DNA from: G963691835 sp963691835
Lineage (GTDB): Bacteria; Pseudomonadota; Alphaproteobacteria; Thalassobaculales; Thalassobaculaceae
DNA: 64,000 nt
NCBI GenBank assembly: GCA_963691835.1
Contig: OY829383.1
Coordinates: forward strand, 930,001 to 994,000
Reading direction: 5' to 3'
The stretch's first letter is position 1, and each line of letters starts with the position of its first letter. Under the pieces are notes generated by a model, which did not search any database, had not been told where the DNA came from, and saw only the letters and a program-made list of their open reading frames with translations. Below, in pieces: positions 42,217 through 51,073 of the stretch. Made by a program: the position numbers and the translations under genes.

Positions 42217-43797
42217 TTAGAACCGAAGGTCGTCGGCCCGAACCACCTGGGGCAGGCCCTTGATCACACCGAGAACGCTCTCCTCGATCGGGCTGTCGAC
42301 TTCCACAAGGGCGATCGCTTCACCGCCGTTCTCACGGCGCCCCAAATGGAAAGTCGCGATGTTCACGCCCGCATCGCCCAGCGCCCGGCCGAGACCGCCG
42401 ATGAAACCCGGCTTGTCGTAGTTCCGGACGTAGAGCATGTGTTTCGCGAACTCCGCCTCCACCTTGATGCCTTGGATCTCGACCAGACGCGGCATCGTGC
42501 CGCCGAAGAGAGAGCCGACCAGCACACGGCTGCGACCGCCGCTCTCGACGACGAGGCGAATGGCCGTCTGATAGTCGCAAGGACGGTCATGGGTCACCAC
42601 GCTGACGCCAATACCCCGGCTCTGCGCGACCGCCGATGCGTTGACCATGTTGACCGAGGCCGCCATCTGGGGCTTCAACAGCCCGGTCAATGCTGCCGCC
42701 TTGATCGGTTCCGGGTTGAGACCGACGGCCTGTCCCTCAAGCTCGATCGTCACAGCGTCGACCGCATCCATCAGCAGTTGCCCGGAGAAGGCGCCCAGAT
42801 GCTCCGCCAGGGTCATATAGGGCTTGAGACGCGGAGCCTCTTCCGCTGAGACGGAGGCGGCGTTGATCGCATTCACGATCGCACCGGTGCTGAGGTAGTC
42901 GGACATTTGTTCGGCCACCTGAAGCGCCACTTTCTCCTGGGCTTCCGTGGTTGCGGCACCCAGATGCGGGGTCGCGACGAAGTTCGGCGCGCCGAACAGC
43001 ACATTCTCCTTCGCGGGCTCCTCGACGAAGACATCGAACGCCGCTCCGGCCACATGGCCCGTCTCGAGCGCGCCCCGCAAAGCCACCTCGTCCACAAGAC
43101 CGCCGCGGGCGCAGTTGATGATCCGGACGCCGGGTTTGGTTTTGGCGATCGCATCAGCGGAAAGGATGTTCCGTGTCGCGTCTGTCATCGGGGCGTGAAG
43201 GCTGAGGATGTCGGCCTCCGCCAACAGCGGCTCCAACTCCATCTTGACCACGCCCAGGTCCTTGGCCCGTTCCTCGGAGAGGTAGGGGTCGTAGGCGAGA
43301 ACCCGCATTTTCAGCCCCCGCGCGCGGTCGGCGACGATACCGCCGATGTTGCCGCATCCAATCAGGCCCAGGCGCTTGCCGCTCAACTCCGTACCCATGA
43401 AGCGGGACTTCTCCCACTTACCGGCCTGGGTGGACTGGTCGGCGACCGGGATCTGCCGGGCGAGTGCGAACATCATCGCAATCGCATGTTCGGCCGTGGT
43501 GATCGCATTGCCGAACGGGGTGTTCATGACCACGACGCCCGCCCCGGTCGCCGCATCGATATCGATGTTGTCGACGCCGATACCGGCCCGACCGATCACC
43601 TTCAGGTTCTTGGCGGCCTCCAGGATGTCCGACTTCACTTTCGTGGCGGAGCGAACGGCGAGACCGTCATACGCACCGATGATCGCTTTCAACTCGTCAG
43701 GAGACAGACCGACATTCACGTCAACCTCATGTCCCCGGTCCCGGAAGATATCGGCGGCCGCCGGGCTCAGATTGTCCGAAATTAGTACTTTCGCCAT
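42217..43797 (-). CDS. serA: D-3-phosphoglycerate dehydrogenase
   Basis: This 526-residue enzyme catalyses the first step of serine synthesis, oxidising 3-phosphoglycerate with NAD. The N-terminus KVLISDNLSPAAADIFRDRG, VGRAGIGVDNIDIDAAT, the NAD fold LGLIGCGNIGGIVADRA, INCARGGLVDEVAL and HLGAATTEAQEKVA (catalytic His) are all present. The long form ends with an ASB domain and an ACT domain (from about residue 450, HMLYVRNYDKPGFIGGLGRA), giving serine feedback or regulatory potential. ATG 43797 (MAKVLISD) is chosen over an in-frame ATG 24 bases upstream. It lies 90 bases downstream of serC. Confidence 0.96.
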   Translation of the reverse strand: MAKVLISDNLSPAAADIFRDRGHEVDVNVGLSPDELKAIIGAYDGLAVRSATKVKSDILEAAKNLKVIGRAGIGVDNIDIDAATGAGVVVMNTPFGNAITTAEHAIAMMFALARQIPVADQSTQAGKWEKSRFMGTELSGKRLGLIGCGNIGGIVADRARGLKMRVLAYDPYLSEERAKDLGVVKMELEPLLAEADILSLHAPMTDATRNILSADAIAKTKPGVRIINCARGGLVDEVALRGALETGHVAGAAFDVFVEEPAKENVLFGAPNFVATPHLGAATTEAQEKVALQVAEQMSDYLSTGAIVNAINAASVSAEEAPRLKPYMTLAEHLGAFSGQLLMDAVDAVTIELEGQAVGLNPEPIKAAALTGLLKPQMAASVNMVNASAVAQSRGIGVSVVTHDRPCDYQTAIRLVVESGGRSRVLVGSLFGGTMPRLVEIQGIKVEAEFAKHMLYVRNYDKPGFIGGLGRALGDAGVNIATFHLGRRENGGEAIALVEVDSPIEESVLGVIKGLPQVVRADDLRF

Positions 43798-43887
43798 GGG
43801 AAACTCCCCGGTCGATGGCATGTCTGATTGGGTTTGAGAACGGGGGCAGACGGTCCTTGCCGGCTGCCCCCGGGGATCCGATAGCCC

Positions 43888-45060
43888 TTAGGCGGCGCGC
43901 GCCACTTCCGATTTAACGGTCTGGTACGCCCAATCCAGCCATGGCAGCAGGGCCGCAATGTCAGAAGGCTCAACCGTTGCCCCGCCCCAGATCCGAAGAC
44001 CCGGCGGCGCATCGCGATACCCGCCGATGTCCAACGCGACACCCTCGGTTTCCAGAAGGCTTGCGATCTTCTTCGGCACCGCCGCGGCGGCATCCGGCGC
44101 CAGGGCGGTGAACCACGGGTCAACGATGCTGAGGCAAATCGACGTGCAGGACCGGGTTGCCAGATCTTCGGCCAGGAACCCAGCCCATTCACTCGCTTCG
44201 ACCCATTCGGCTACCGTCGTCAGACTTTGTTCGGACCGTGCCTTCATGCCCTCAAAGCCACCGATTTCCTCAGCCCAACGAAGGGCGTCGAGGCAATCCT
44301 CCACGGCGAGCATGGAGGGGGTGTTGATCGTCTCGCCTTTGAAGACGCCCTCGATCAGCTTGCCGCCCTTGGTCAGCCGGAAGATCTTCGGCATCGGCCA
44401 CGGTGGGGTGTAGCTTTCCAACCGCTCAACCGCGCGCGGGGACAACACGAGCATCCCATGCGCCGCTTCCCCGCCGAGAACCTTCTGCCAGGACCATGTG
44501 GCGACGTCGATCTTCTCCCAAGGAAGATCCATCGCAAAGGCGGCGGACGTGGCATCGACCAGCGTCAGCCCCGCCCGGTCGTCGGGAATCCAGTCACCAT
44601 CTGGCACGCGCACGCCCGACGTCGTTCCGTTCCAGGTGAAGACGACATCACGGTCGAAATCCACCGCGCTGAGATCGGGCAACGCGCCATAGGCCGCCTC
44701 AAGCACACGAGCGTCTTCCAGCTTCAACTGTTTCACGACGTCGGTGACCCAGCCTTTGCCGAAACTCTCCCAGGCCAGGAGATCAACACCCCGAGCGCCG
44801 AGCAGCGACCACATCGCCATCTCAAACGCGCCGGTGTCGGATGCGGGCACAATACCGATCCGCCAATCCTCAGGGATCGACAGAAGCGCCCGTGTGCGGT
44901 CAATGACCTCACCGAGCTTGGATTTACCGATTTTGGATCTATGGGAACGCCCTAAGGCGGCTTGCGAAAGGTTAGCGGGGCCCCATCCGGGTCGCTTCGC
45001 ACACGGTCCGGACGAGAATTCTGGCGCCCGCGGTCTAGCCGTCGGCTTCATCATCTTCAT
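43888..45060 (-). CDS. serC: Phosphoserine aminotransferase
   Basis: This 390-residue PLP enzyme converts 3-phosphohydroxypyruvate to phosphoserine with glutamate, the second step of serine synthesis. It starts with RPRAPEFSSGPCAKRPGW, followed by HRSKIGKSKLGEVID. The PLP lysine lies in TWSWQKVLGGEAAHGMLVLS, and FKGETINTPSMLAVEDCLDAL follows. This is the long alphaproteobacterial/archaeal-type SerC rather than the E. coli type. It precedes serA on the same strand with a 90-base gap, so the two form an operon. Confidence 0.94.
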   Translation of the reverse strand: MKMMKPTARPRAPEFSSGPCAKRPGWGPANLSQAALGRSHRSKIGKSKLGEVIDRTRALLSIPEDWRIGIVPASDTGAFEMAMWSLLGARGVDLLAWESFGKGWVTDVVKQLKLEDARVLEAAYGALPDLSAVDFDRDVVFTWNGTTSGVRVPDGDWIPDDRAGLTLVDATSAAFAMDLPWEKIDVATWSWQKVLGGEAAHGMLVLSPRAVERLESYTPPWPMPKIFRLTKGGKLIEGVFKGETINTPSMLAVEDCLDALRWAEEIGGFEGMKARSEQSLTTVAEWVEASEWAGFLAEDLATRSCTSICLSIVDPWFTALAPDAAAAVPKKIASLLETEGVALDIGGYRDAPPGLRIWGGATVEPSDIAALLPWLDWAYQTVKSEVARAA

Positions 45061-45245
45061 CCTGGTCTGTTACCACTCGGTGGGGAGTGGCGGCCCGCCG
45101 CAGACCCTATTCATCCGCGCGGCGACGTCAACCGATAGTTTGTGACAAGGTGGTTTCGCGTTTTGCCGATGGGCGGCGGCACGGTAGTCTCCTCCGGCAT
45201 CCGCCAAGCCCAAAAAGGGGCGGAGCGACGGGAGATATCAGGATC

Positions 45246-46382
45246 ATGGCACCCTCCTCCGATACGCTGCGACCCTTCGCCGATGCCAGCACCATGGAGA
45301 GCGATCCGTCCGATGCGGCACATGAGCTGGCGTCCGCGTTGGCTGACGCGGAAGGCTCCGTCGGACTTCTCTATGTGTCGGAAACGATGGCGGACGGCCT
45401 CTCGGAGCTCTTGGCAGTCCTCGGCGCGCGCACCAAGGTTCAGGATTGGGTTGCCGCCGTCGGCCACGGGGTCGTGTCATCGGACGATGAGATTTTCGGA
45501 CGATCCGCCGCTTCGGCATTGGTGATGGATCTGCCGGCGGACGGATATCATCTGTTCTCCGGAGGCGCGGACACGGGCCGAAGCCTGATCAGCCGGCATC
45601 GGGAGTGGATTCAGGACGCCGCGATGCCGCTGCTGCTGACCCACGCGGATCCGACAAACCGCGAAACTGCGCTCGCCATTCAGGGCTTGCCGGAGGAGAC
45701 GGGCGGATTTCTCATCGGCGGGCTGACGGCGGCTGTTCCAGGGGTCTCGCACCTCGCGGGCAGCGCACCGGCCGGAACCGTCAGTGGGCTGATGATCGCC
45801 CCGGCGGCGTCCGAGATCGCCACCGCGCTCACCCAGGGGTGCTCTCCCATATCCGAGCCTCACCGGATCACCGCCGCACAGGGCAACGTGCTCCTGACAC
45901 TGGACGGACGGCCTGCCCTCGACGTCTTCAAGGAGGATATCGGCGAGGTCCTGGCCCGGGACCTGCGGCGCTGTGCCGGGTACATCTTCGCGGGCTTGCC
46001 GGTCCATGGCTCCGATACGCGGGACTACACGGTCCGCAACCTTGTCGGCATCGACCCTGAAGCCGGCGCCTTGGCGATCGGCGACCATGTGGAGGAAGGC
46101 GACGAAGTGTTGTTCTGCCGCCGGGACCGGGACAGTGCGGTGGAGGACATGGGCCGGATGCTGGACGATCTGGATCGCCGGGTGCGGGGCCGTCCGATCC
46201 GGGGCGGCATCTACATCTCCTGTGCGGCGCGGGGGCCGAACCAGTTCGAGGAGCCCCATCGGGAGATCGACCTCATCCGGGAGCGGTTCGGAACCATTCC
46301 GCTCACCGGTTTCTTCGCGAATGGGGAGTTCAGCCGGGACCGGCTCTACGCCTATACCGGCGTCCTCACGCTCTTTCTCTAG
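45246..46382 (+). CDS. FIST N- and C-domain protein
   Basis: This 378-residue protein is made of FIST domains: an N-terminal half with VGLLYVSETMADGLSELLAV, and a C-terminal half with GGIYISCAARGPNQFEE and PLTGFFANGEFSR, the FIST_C signature. FIST domains sense small ligands, possibly amino acids, and are usually linked to signalling proteins or encoded near them. Here no kinase or chemoreceptor lies next to it. ATG 45246 is used because family similarity begins there and AGGA lies just upstream. It diverges from serC and converges on purS. Confidence 0.87.
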   Translation: MAPSSDTLRPFADASTMESDPSDAAHELASALADAEGSVGLLYVSETMADGLSELLAVLGARTKVQDWVAAVGHGVVSSDDEIFGRSAASALVMDLPADGYHLFSGGADTGRSLISRHREWIQDAAMPLLLTHADPTNRETALAIQGLPEETGGFLIGGLTAAVPGVSHLAGSAPAGTVSGLMIAPAASEIATALTQGCSPISEPHRITAAQGNVLLTLDGRPALDVFKEDIGEVLARDLRRCAGYIFAGLPVHGSDTRDYTVRNLVGIDPEAGALAIGDHVEEGDEVLFCRRDRDSAVEDMGRMLDDLDRRVRGRPIRGGIYISCAARGPNQFEEPHREIDLIRERFGTIPLTGFFANGEFSRDRLYAYTGVLTLFL

Positions 46383-46454
46383 AGGCGAATAGATAAAGCA
46401 GAGTCACGGCTTGCGCTTCGATCACACAGCGATCCGAGTGCCGGACGATCTGCT

Positions 46455-46694
46455 CTAGGCGAGATCGATCCGGTAATTCTCGATCACCGGGTTTGCAAGC
46501 AGCTTGTCGCACATCGCGGTCACCGCCGCCCGGGCCGAGGCTTCGTCCGTCTCGGCGAGATCCAGCTCAATCACCTTGCCCTGGCGGACCCCGTTCACGC
46601 CGCCGAAGCCGAGCGAGTCCAGCGCATGCTCGATCGCCTTGCCCTGCGGGTCGAGGACACCTGTCTTCAGCGTGATATGGACGGTGGCCTTCAT
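46455..46694 (-). CDS. purS: Phosphoribosylformylglycinamidine synthase subunit PurS
   Basis: This 79-residue protein is the small subunit of the three-part FGAM synthase (PurS, PurQ, PurL). It begins KATVHITLKTGVLDPQGKAI and ends with NPVIENYRIDLA, with the conserved VRQGKVIELDLAE between, all typical of PurS. It lies 31 bases downstream of purC on the same strand. The usual purQ and purL genes do not follow: the next gene is the convergent FIST gene. A longer frame to 46991 exists but is a shadow of purC. Confidence 0.93.
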   Translation of the reverse strand: MKATVHITLKTGVLDPQGKAIEHALDSLGFGGVNGVRQGKVIELDLAETDEASARAAVTAMCDKLLANPVIENYRIDLA

Positions 46695-46725
46695 GGCACG
46701 GACCTCCGGCAAACAAACGATTGGG

Positions 46726-47490
46726 TTATTGGATGACTTTAGGGCCCTTGAGATCCATCGGTCCCGCCTCCGGCAGAACACCAAGCCGCCGGGCCACCTC
46801 CTGATAGGCCTCCCGAACGCCGCCCAGATCCCGGCGGAACCGGTCCTTGTCCAGCTTCTCGTTCGTGGACGCGTCCCAAAGACGGCAATTGTCCGGACTG
46901 ATCTCGTCGGCCAGAACGATCTGCATGGTCTCTTCGTTGTAGAGCCGCCCGAACTCCAGCTTGAAATCGACCAAACGCAAGCCGCACCCAAGGAACAATC
47001 CGGTCAGGAAGTCATTCACCCGGAGCGAGAGCGCCATGATGTCATCAAGGTCCTGGGTCGTTGCCCAGCCAAACGCCGTAATGTGTTCTTCGGCGATCAG
47101 CGGGTCACCAAGCTCGTCGGACTTGTAGTAGAACTCGATGATCGACCGGGGCAGCAGGATGCCTTCCTCAAGACCGAACCTGCGGCACAGGGAACCTGCG
47201 GCCACGTTCCGCACAACCACTTCCACCGGAATGATTTCGACCTCGCGGATCAGCTGCTCGCGCATATTGAGGCGGCGCATGAAATGCGTGGGAATTCCGA
47301 CCTCGGCGAGTCGGGTCATGAGGTACTCGCTGATCCGGTTGTTCAACACGCCCTTGCCGGTGATCACACCCTGCTTCTGGTTGTTGAACGCGGTCGCGTC
47401 GTCCTTGAAGTACTGAATGATGGTACCGGGCTCGGGTCCCTCGTAGAGGACCTTAGCCTTACCCTCATAGAGTTTTCTGCGTCTGGCCAT
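46726..47490 (-). CDS. purC: Phosphoribosylaminoimidazole-succinocarboxamide synthase
   Basis: This 254-residue SAICAR synthetase joins aspartate to CAIR in purine synthesis. Diagnostic segments are KLYEGKAKVLYEG at the N-terminus, FKDDATAFNNQK, EVVVRNVAAGSLCRRFG with a conserved Arg, and VDFKLEFGR followed by EISPDNCRLWD. The length and the start at ATG 47490 are normal for the short bacterial form. It is followed by purS. No purine riboswitch was recognised in the 319 bases upstream. Confidence 0.96.
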   Translation of the reverse strand: MARRRKLYEGKAKVLYEGPEPGTIIQYFKDDATAFNNQKQGVITGKGVLNNRISEYLMTRLAEVGIPTHFMRRLNMREQLIREVEIIPVEVVVRNVAAGSLCRRFGLEEGILLPRSIIEFYYKSDELGDPLIAEEHITAFGWATTQDLDDIMALSLRVNDFLTGLFLGCGLRLVDFKLEFGRLYNEETMQIVLADEISPDNCRLWDASTNEKLDKDRFRRDLGGVREAYQEVARRLGVLPEAGPMDLKGPKVIQ

Positions 47491-47809
47491 GGGTCTCCGC
47501 CTGATAACGGCATCCGGTCATAGCGCTCCGGAGCCGGCGGAACGGCGATGGTCGGCCCCCATCGGGCCGTCGCCTCCGAGCGGCGCATATAACAACTTCG
47601 CCCCCGAAAAACAACGCGATTCACGCGAAAGGGGCCATACCGTCAACCGTGTGCGGAGGCTATTGGGTATCGATCGGATGCCAAGCACCAGCACCCGGCC
47701 AACCCGACGCGAAACGCCATACGGGCTTACCCTTGCCCGGCGCGGGCAAGGCAACAAGCGACGACGACGATGTTCCGAATCCGGTATCGGTAAGGATACT
47801 CATCGCCGA
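47491..47809. other. Gene-free stretch with two hairpins upstream of purC
   Basis: No convincing gene is seen in these 319 bases. Two hairpin candidates exist: CGATGG/CCATCG (47546-47551 with 47559-47564), and a stronger one with nine-base perfect arms, CCTTGCCCG/CGGGCAAGG (47731-47751), and a three-base loop. Neither is followed by a T-run. The second lies about 60 bases after the NRDE stop on the minus strand, and could end that transcript or be part of the purC leader. Confidence 0.45.
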
Positions 47810-48412
47810 TTACGGATCGCCCGCTACGTTACGGCGCTGGTCCGCGAGCAAGGCTTCCCAGGCAAACCAGTCCTCGGTCGACGGATTGGGCTGGGGCGCC
47901 ACCCGGAAGCGGGGCAGATGCATCTCGACTCTGGGACTCGCCGGATCATCAAGGTCGTGGGCTGTCAGCATGGAAAGCCCCGGCGGCACCTCGAACACTT
48001 CGGGCGGACGGTCGAACTCACCCGAATGACGGACCCAGAAGGCGTCACGATTGTCCGCGATCAGCATGTTGAAGGACCGATAGCTCGCCGGCTCGATCTC
48101 CGAGATGACCCGAGCCGATTCCACTGCGTCCGGATGGTCCAGAGCCTCCAGCACCAGCTCGCCCCGGCTACGCTTGCCATCCTGGGGACCCAGTGAGCCC
48201 GAGCGGTTCAGGATGGCCGCAACAACCCCCGTTTCGTTCAGCCCCATCCAACTGCCGCCGGCCGTCTCGTCCAGACCCGCCAGGATTTCCGGGCGGTCCG
48301 GCCAATGGCGGGCCGGACCCTTCCATGACCGGTCCAGGCGTTCATCCCGGTTTGCGCCGATGAGGACAGGCCAGTCGCGGCCGGGTCGCGAGAGGATCAC
48401 CACGGTGCACAT
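47810..48412 (-). CDS. NRDE (TANGO2-like) family protein
   Basis: This 200-residue protein has the family's N-terminal MCTVVILSRPG with Cys2, the signature LIGANRDERLDR (NRDE), ETAGGSWMGLNETGVVAAILN, and FWVRHSGEFD. In animals TANGO2 affects Golgi organisation and heme or lipid handling; bacterial members have been linked to heme trafficking, and their molecular function is unsettled. The N-terminal cysteine would become a nucleophile if the initiator methionine is removed. ATG 48412 is set by the MCT start. It lies 13 bases downstream of a GNAT gene. Confidence 0.9.
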   Translation of the reverse strand: MCTVVILSRPGRDWPVLIGANRDERLDRSWKGPARHWPDRPEILAGLDETAGGSWMGLNETGVVAAILNRSGSLGPQDGKRSRGELVLEALDHPDAVESARVISEIEPASYRSFNMLIADNRDAFWVRHSGEFDRPPEVFEVPPGLSMLTAHDLDDPASPRVEMHLPRFRVAPQPNPSTEDWFAWEALLADQRRNVAGDP

Positions 48413-48425
48413 CAGAAACGGCCCC

Positions 48426-48926
48426 TCAAACGACGGGCTCCCTGCGCCTGAGTGTCTTTTCGAAGTAGACCCGATTGACCGTGTCTTGGCCGTGAGTGGG
48501 CGGCCCTCTTCTAAGTTCGGTGAAACCGCAAAGACCGTAAAAGCGCAGGTTTTCGGGCATGGTCTCAGCCGTCTCCAGGACAATGCGCGCATGGCCGCGC
48601 CGCCGCGCCAGGACCTCAATGGACGCCATCAGCCACGTCCCGATCCCCTGGCCCTGAAACTCCGAGGCAACGCCGATCTGGTCCACGTACAACTCGGTCG
48701 TCCGATGCTCCAGCATGGCAACGGCGACGAGATCCTTGTCGACCAAACCGACGTGCACGTCGCCCCGGGCCAGAATGCGAGCGAAGTGGTCCGCCCACTC
48801 CGCCGAGAAGCCCTTCCCGATGCGTTTCCGGTATGTGCGGAACGACTCCCGCATGAGCGCTTCGGCACGCTCGGCGTCGTCTCGGGTGGCAGATTGAAAA
48901 ATGATGGCCATATCGAGGTCGGACAT
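48426..48926 (-). CDS. GNAT-family N-acetyltransferase
   Basis: This 166-residue protein shows the GNAT core: VGLVDKDLVAVAMLEH, LYVDQIGVASEFQGQGIGTW for acetyl-CoA binding, and ENLRFYGLCGFTELRR near the end. It is a single-domain member; the substrate is unknown. It lies 13 bases upstream of the NRDE gene on the same strand and is likely co-transcribed with it. The nearby plus-strand ATPase zeta-subunit gene is divergent. Confidence 0.87.
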   Translation of the reverse strand: MSDLDMAIIFQSATRDDAERAEALMRESFRTYRKRIGKGFSAEWADHFARILARGDVHVGLVDKDLVAVAMLEHRTTELYVDQIGVASEFQGQGIGTWLMASIEVLARRRGHARIVLETAETMPENLRFYGLCGFTELRRGPPTHGQDTVNRVYFEKTLRRREPVV

Positions 48927-49069
48927 AGGGGAAGAACGGCGTCACGCCAAGAGGAATGAGTCGCAAATCCCAACGTCTCAACACCCTGCACAGGAGGGCT
49001 TGGAAATGCCGGGCGGCGTGATAGTCTCCGGCCGAATCCGAACCACCCTTATCTGGAAAGAGAGCGGAT

Positions 49070-49399
49070 ATGAGCAACGGTTTCGAGGACCGCAAGAAGG
49101 GTCAGGAGAACAAGTTCGCCCACGACGCCGAGATGGAATTCAAGGCTATGGCGCGGCGCAACAAGTTGCTTGGCCTTTGGGTCGCGGAGACCTTTCTCGG
49201 CAAGACTGGCGATGACGCGGAAGCCTTCGCGAAGGAAGTTGTCGCCTCGGACTTTGACCGTCCCGGCGACGATGATGTGGTGGAGTTCGTCCTGAAGTCT
49301 GTTGAAGGCAAGGACGCGGATCTTTCCGAGCACCGGCTCCGCGCCCGCATGGAAGAGCTGATGCACACCGCCCTTGAGCAGGTCCGCTCCGAAGCATGA
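49070..49399 (+). CDS. F1Fo-ATPase inhibitor zeta subunit (DUF1476)
   Basis: This 109-residue protein starts FEDRKKGQENKFAHDAEMEF, the hallmark of the zeta subunit found only in alphaproteobacteria. It inhibits ATP hydrolysis by the F1 rotor, acting like the mitochondrial IF1. RRNKLLGLWVAETFLG and the C-terminal helix are also conserved. The N-terminus is the inhibitory region. It stands alone, away from the ATP synthase operon, as is usual. Confidence 0.93.
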   Translation: MSNGFEDRKKGQENKFAHDAEMEFKAMARRNKLLGLWVAETFLGKTGDDAEAFAKEVVASDFDRPGDDDVVEFVLKSVEGKDADLSEHRLRARMEELMHTALEQVRSEA

Positions 49400-49407
49400 G
49401 TGTCACA

Positions 49408-49427
49408 GGCCGCCGTCAGCGGCGGCC
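49408..49427. terminator. GC-rich hairpin between convergent genes
   Basis: GGCCGCCG (49408-49415) pairs with CGGCGGCC (49420-49427) around a four-base loop, nine bases after the zeta-subunit stop. It overlaps the last codons of the convergent phosphodiesterase gene. There is no T-run, so any termination would be weak or Rho-assisted. Confidence 0.4.
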
Positions 49428-50351
49428 GATCACCTTCAAGGCCCGTTCCGGATAGTCCGAGATAATGCCGTCCACGCCCAGGTCGGCCATCGCCTGGATG
49501 TCCTCGGCTCTGTTGACGGTCCATACCACGACCCTGAGACCAAGTTGGTGCGCCTCGGTCAGACTGGCAGCCGTCAGGTCCCTGAAGAACGGGGACCAGA
49601 CCGCGCAACCGGCAGCCTTCACAGCCTCCGGAACCGACCCCGAGCCGGAATAACCGGCCAGCCAGTCCGTGCCGCCCGACCGTGATGCGCCCACCGTGTC
49701 CATCCAGGACTGCTGTGCGGTGAGACACGCGGTCCGCATTCCCGGGGACTGCTGCATCACCTCTCGAACCAGCCGCCAGTCAAAGCTCTGAATCAGGACG
49801 CGATCGGCAACACCCGCCGCGTCGATAACCGACAGGACAGACCTGGCGAACGCCTCAGGTGCAGGGGTATCACTGGGACGCCCCGGATGGCTCTTGATCT
49901 CGATGTTGAAGCGGATCGTGTTGTTGCCGAGCTCCTTCATCCGGTCGAACAGATCGGCGAGCCGGGGAAGCCCGGTCCCATCAACCGGAACCTGCTCTGG
50001 ATACCGGTCGGCGTAACCGGAGCCGGGCCTAATGCGGCCAACATCAAGAGCGGCAAGCTCCGAATCTGTCATGCTGATCAACGGAATCTCGTTCTCGATC
50101 CACGTCCCGTCCCGGCGCACGATGTCATCGTTCAGGAAACGGTCATGGAAAACCCAGATGGTGCCGTCCTTGCTCGCGCCCACATCCAGTTCAAGCCAAT
50201 CGGCACCAACGGCGATCGCATGCTCGAATGCCGGAAGCGTGTTCTCGGGGAGGACGCCGCGCGCCCCGCGGTGACCGTGGATCTCGATCGCATGGGCAGC
50301 ACTCGACGCCATCATCAGACATCCTCCCAGTAGCAAAAGGATCCTATGCAC
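49416..50351 (-). CDS. Exported glycerophosphodiester phosphodiesterase
   Basis: This 311-residue enzyme hydrolyses glycerophosphodiesters to glycerol 3-phosphate and an alcohol. The catalytic start IHGHRGARGVLPENTLPAF, then WLELDVGASKDGTIWVFHD, and FNIEIKSHPG are typical of the GDPD TIM barrel, and VDGIISDYPE closes it. An N-terminal signal peptide (HRILLLLGGCLMMASSAAHA) puts it in the periplasm. The only starts are GTGs inside the 3' end of the SDR gene; I use GTG 50351, giving an eight-base overlap. Confidence 0.9.
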   Translation of the reverse strand: MHRILLLLGGCLMMASSAAHAIEIHGHRGARGVLPENTLPAFEHAIAVGADWLELDVGASKDGTIWVFHDRFLNDDIVRRDGTWIENEIPLISMTDSELAALDVGRIRPGSGYADRYPEQVPVDGTGLPRLADLFDRMKELGNNTIRFNIEIKSHPGRPSDTPAPEAFARSVLSVIDAAGVADRVLIQSFDWRLVREVMQQSPGMRTACLTAQQSWMDTVGASRSGGTDWLAGYSGSGSVPEAVKAAGCAVWSPFFRDLTAASLTEAHQLGLRVVVWTVNRAEDIQAMADLGVDGIISDYPERALKVIGRR

Positions 50352-51048
50352 TGACACGGTCGCCGTGCCGCACACACGCGGGATCAGCGAGTTCCAACAG
50401 CGCGGGCACGACTGTTTCCGGGCTCTTGACGTTGCTTTGGTCTTCACCGGGATAAGCCGCCGCACGAAGGGCGGTCCGGGTCGGACCTGGGTCGAAGAGA
50501 TTGACGCGCAGGGCGGTTTTCCGTGTCTCGGCCGCGTAGCTCTTAACGAGAGATTCCAGAGCGGCCTTGCTAACCGCGTACGCCCCCCAGAACGGATGTT
50601 CTCCGCGCGAAACGGCCGCTGTCAGGAACACAGCCCGGCCGGCGTCAGACAAACGCAGAAGCGGGTCCAGGCTCCGGACGAGGCGCTGGTTCGCAGTGAG
50701 GTTCACGGCCATGACCTCTTCCCAGAGCTTCGGGTCGAACTGGTGCATCGGCGTGAGCTGGCCAAGCTGCGCGGCCGCGGAGATCAAGACGTCGGCCTTT
50801 CCGAACCGCTCGTAGAGAGCCTGGCCCATCCGGTCGATCGCAGGCGTATCGCGGAGATCCATCTGGACAAGCGTCGCGGATCCGCCTGCGGCTTTGATCG
50901 CGTCGTCCAGCTCCTCCAAACCACCCAGTGTCCGAGCCACAGCGATGATATGCGCGCCCTCCTTTGCGAGACCAAGGGCGGTTGCCGCCCCGATGCCTCG
51001 GGAGGCGCCGGTAACCACGGCGACACGGTTCTCAAATCGTCCGGTCAT
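50344..51048 (-). CDS. SDR-family oxidoreductase
   Basis: This 234-residue protein has the SDR cofactor loop VVTGASRGIGAATALG, the LVQMDLRD Asp region, and the catalytic FLTAAVSRGEHPFWGAYAVSKAAL (Tyr-x3-Lys as YAVSK). It resembles the YciK-like group, which lies downstream of purF in several alphaproteobacteria. The substrate is unknown. ATG 51048 is set by the start of similarity (MTGRFENRVAVVTG). It follows purF at 25 bases and overlaps the phosphodiesterase start. Confidence 0.9.
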   Translation of the reverse strand: MTGRFENRVAVVTGASRGIGAATALGLAKEGAHIIAVARTLGGLEELDDAIKAAGGSATLVQMDLRDTPAIDRMGQALYERFGKADVLISAAAQLGQLTPMHQFDPKLWEEVMAVNLTANQRLVRSLDPLLRLSDAGRAVFLTAAVSRGEHPFWGAYAVSKAALESLVKSYAAETRKTALRVNLFDPGPTRTALRAAAYPGEDQSNVKSPETVVPALLELADPACVRHGDRVSA

Positions 51049-51073
51049 GACTTGGGGTGTTCCAGGTTGGGCG

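Noticed and set aside
47489..48196. A 235-codon open frame on the plus strand covering the purC-NRDE gap
   Set aside because: The part in the gap is Arg/Pro-rich without motif, and the rest is antisense to the NRDE gene.
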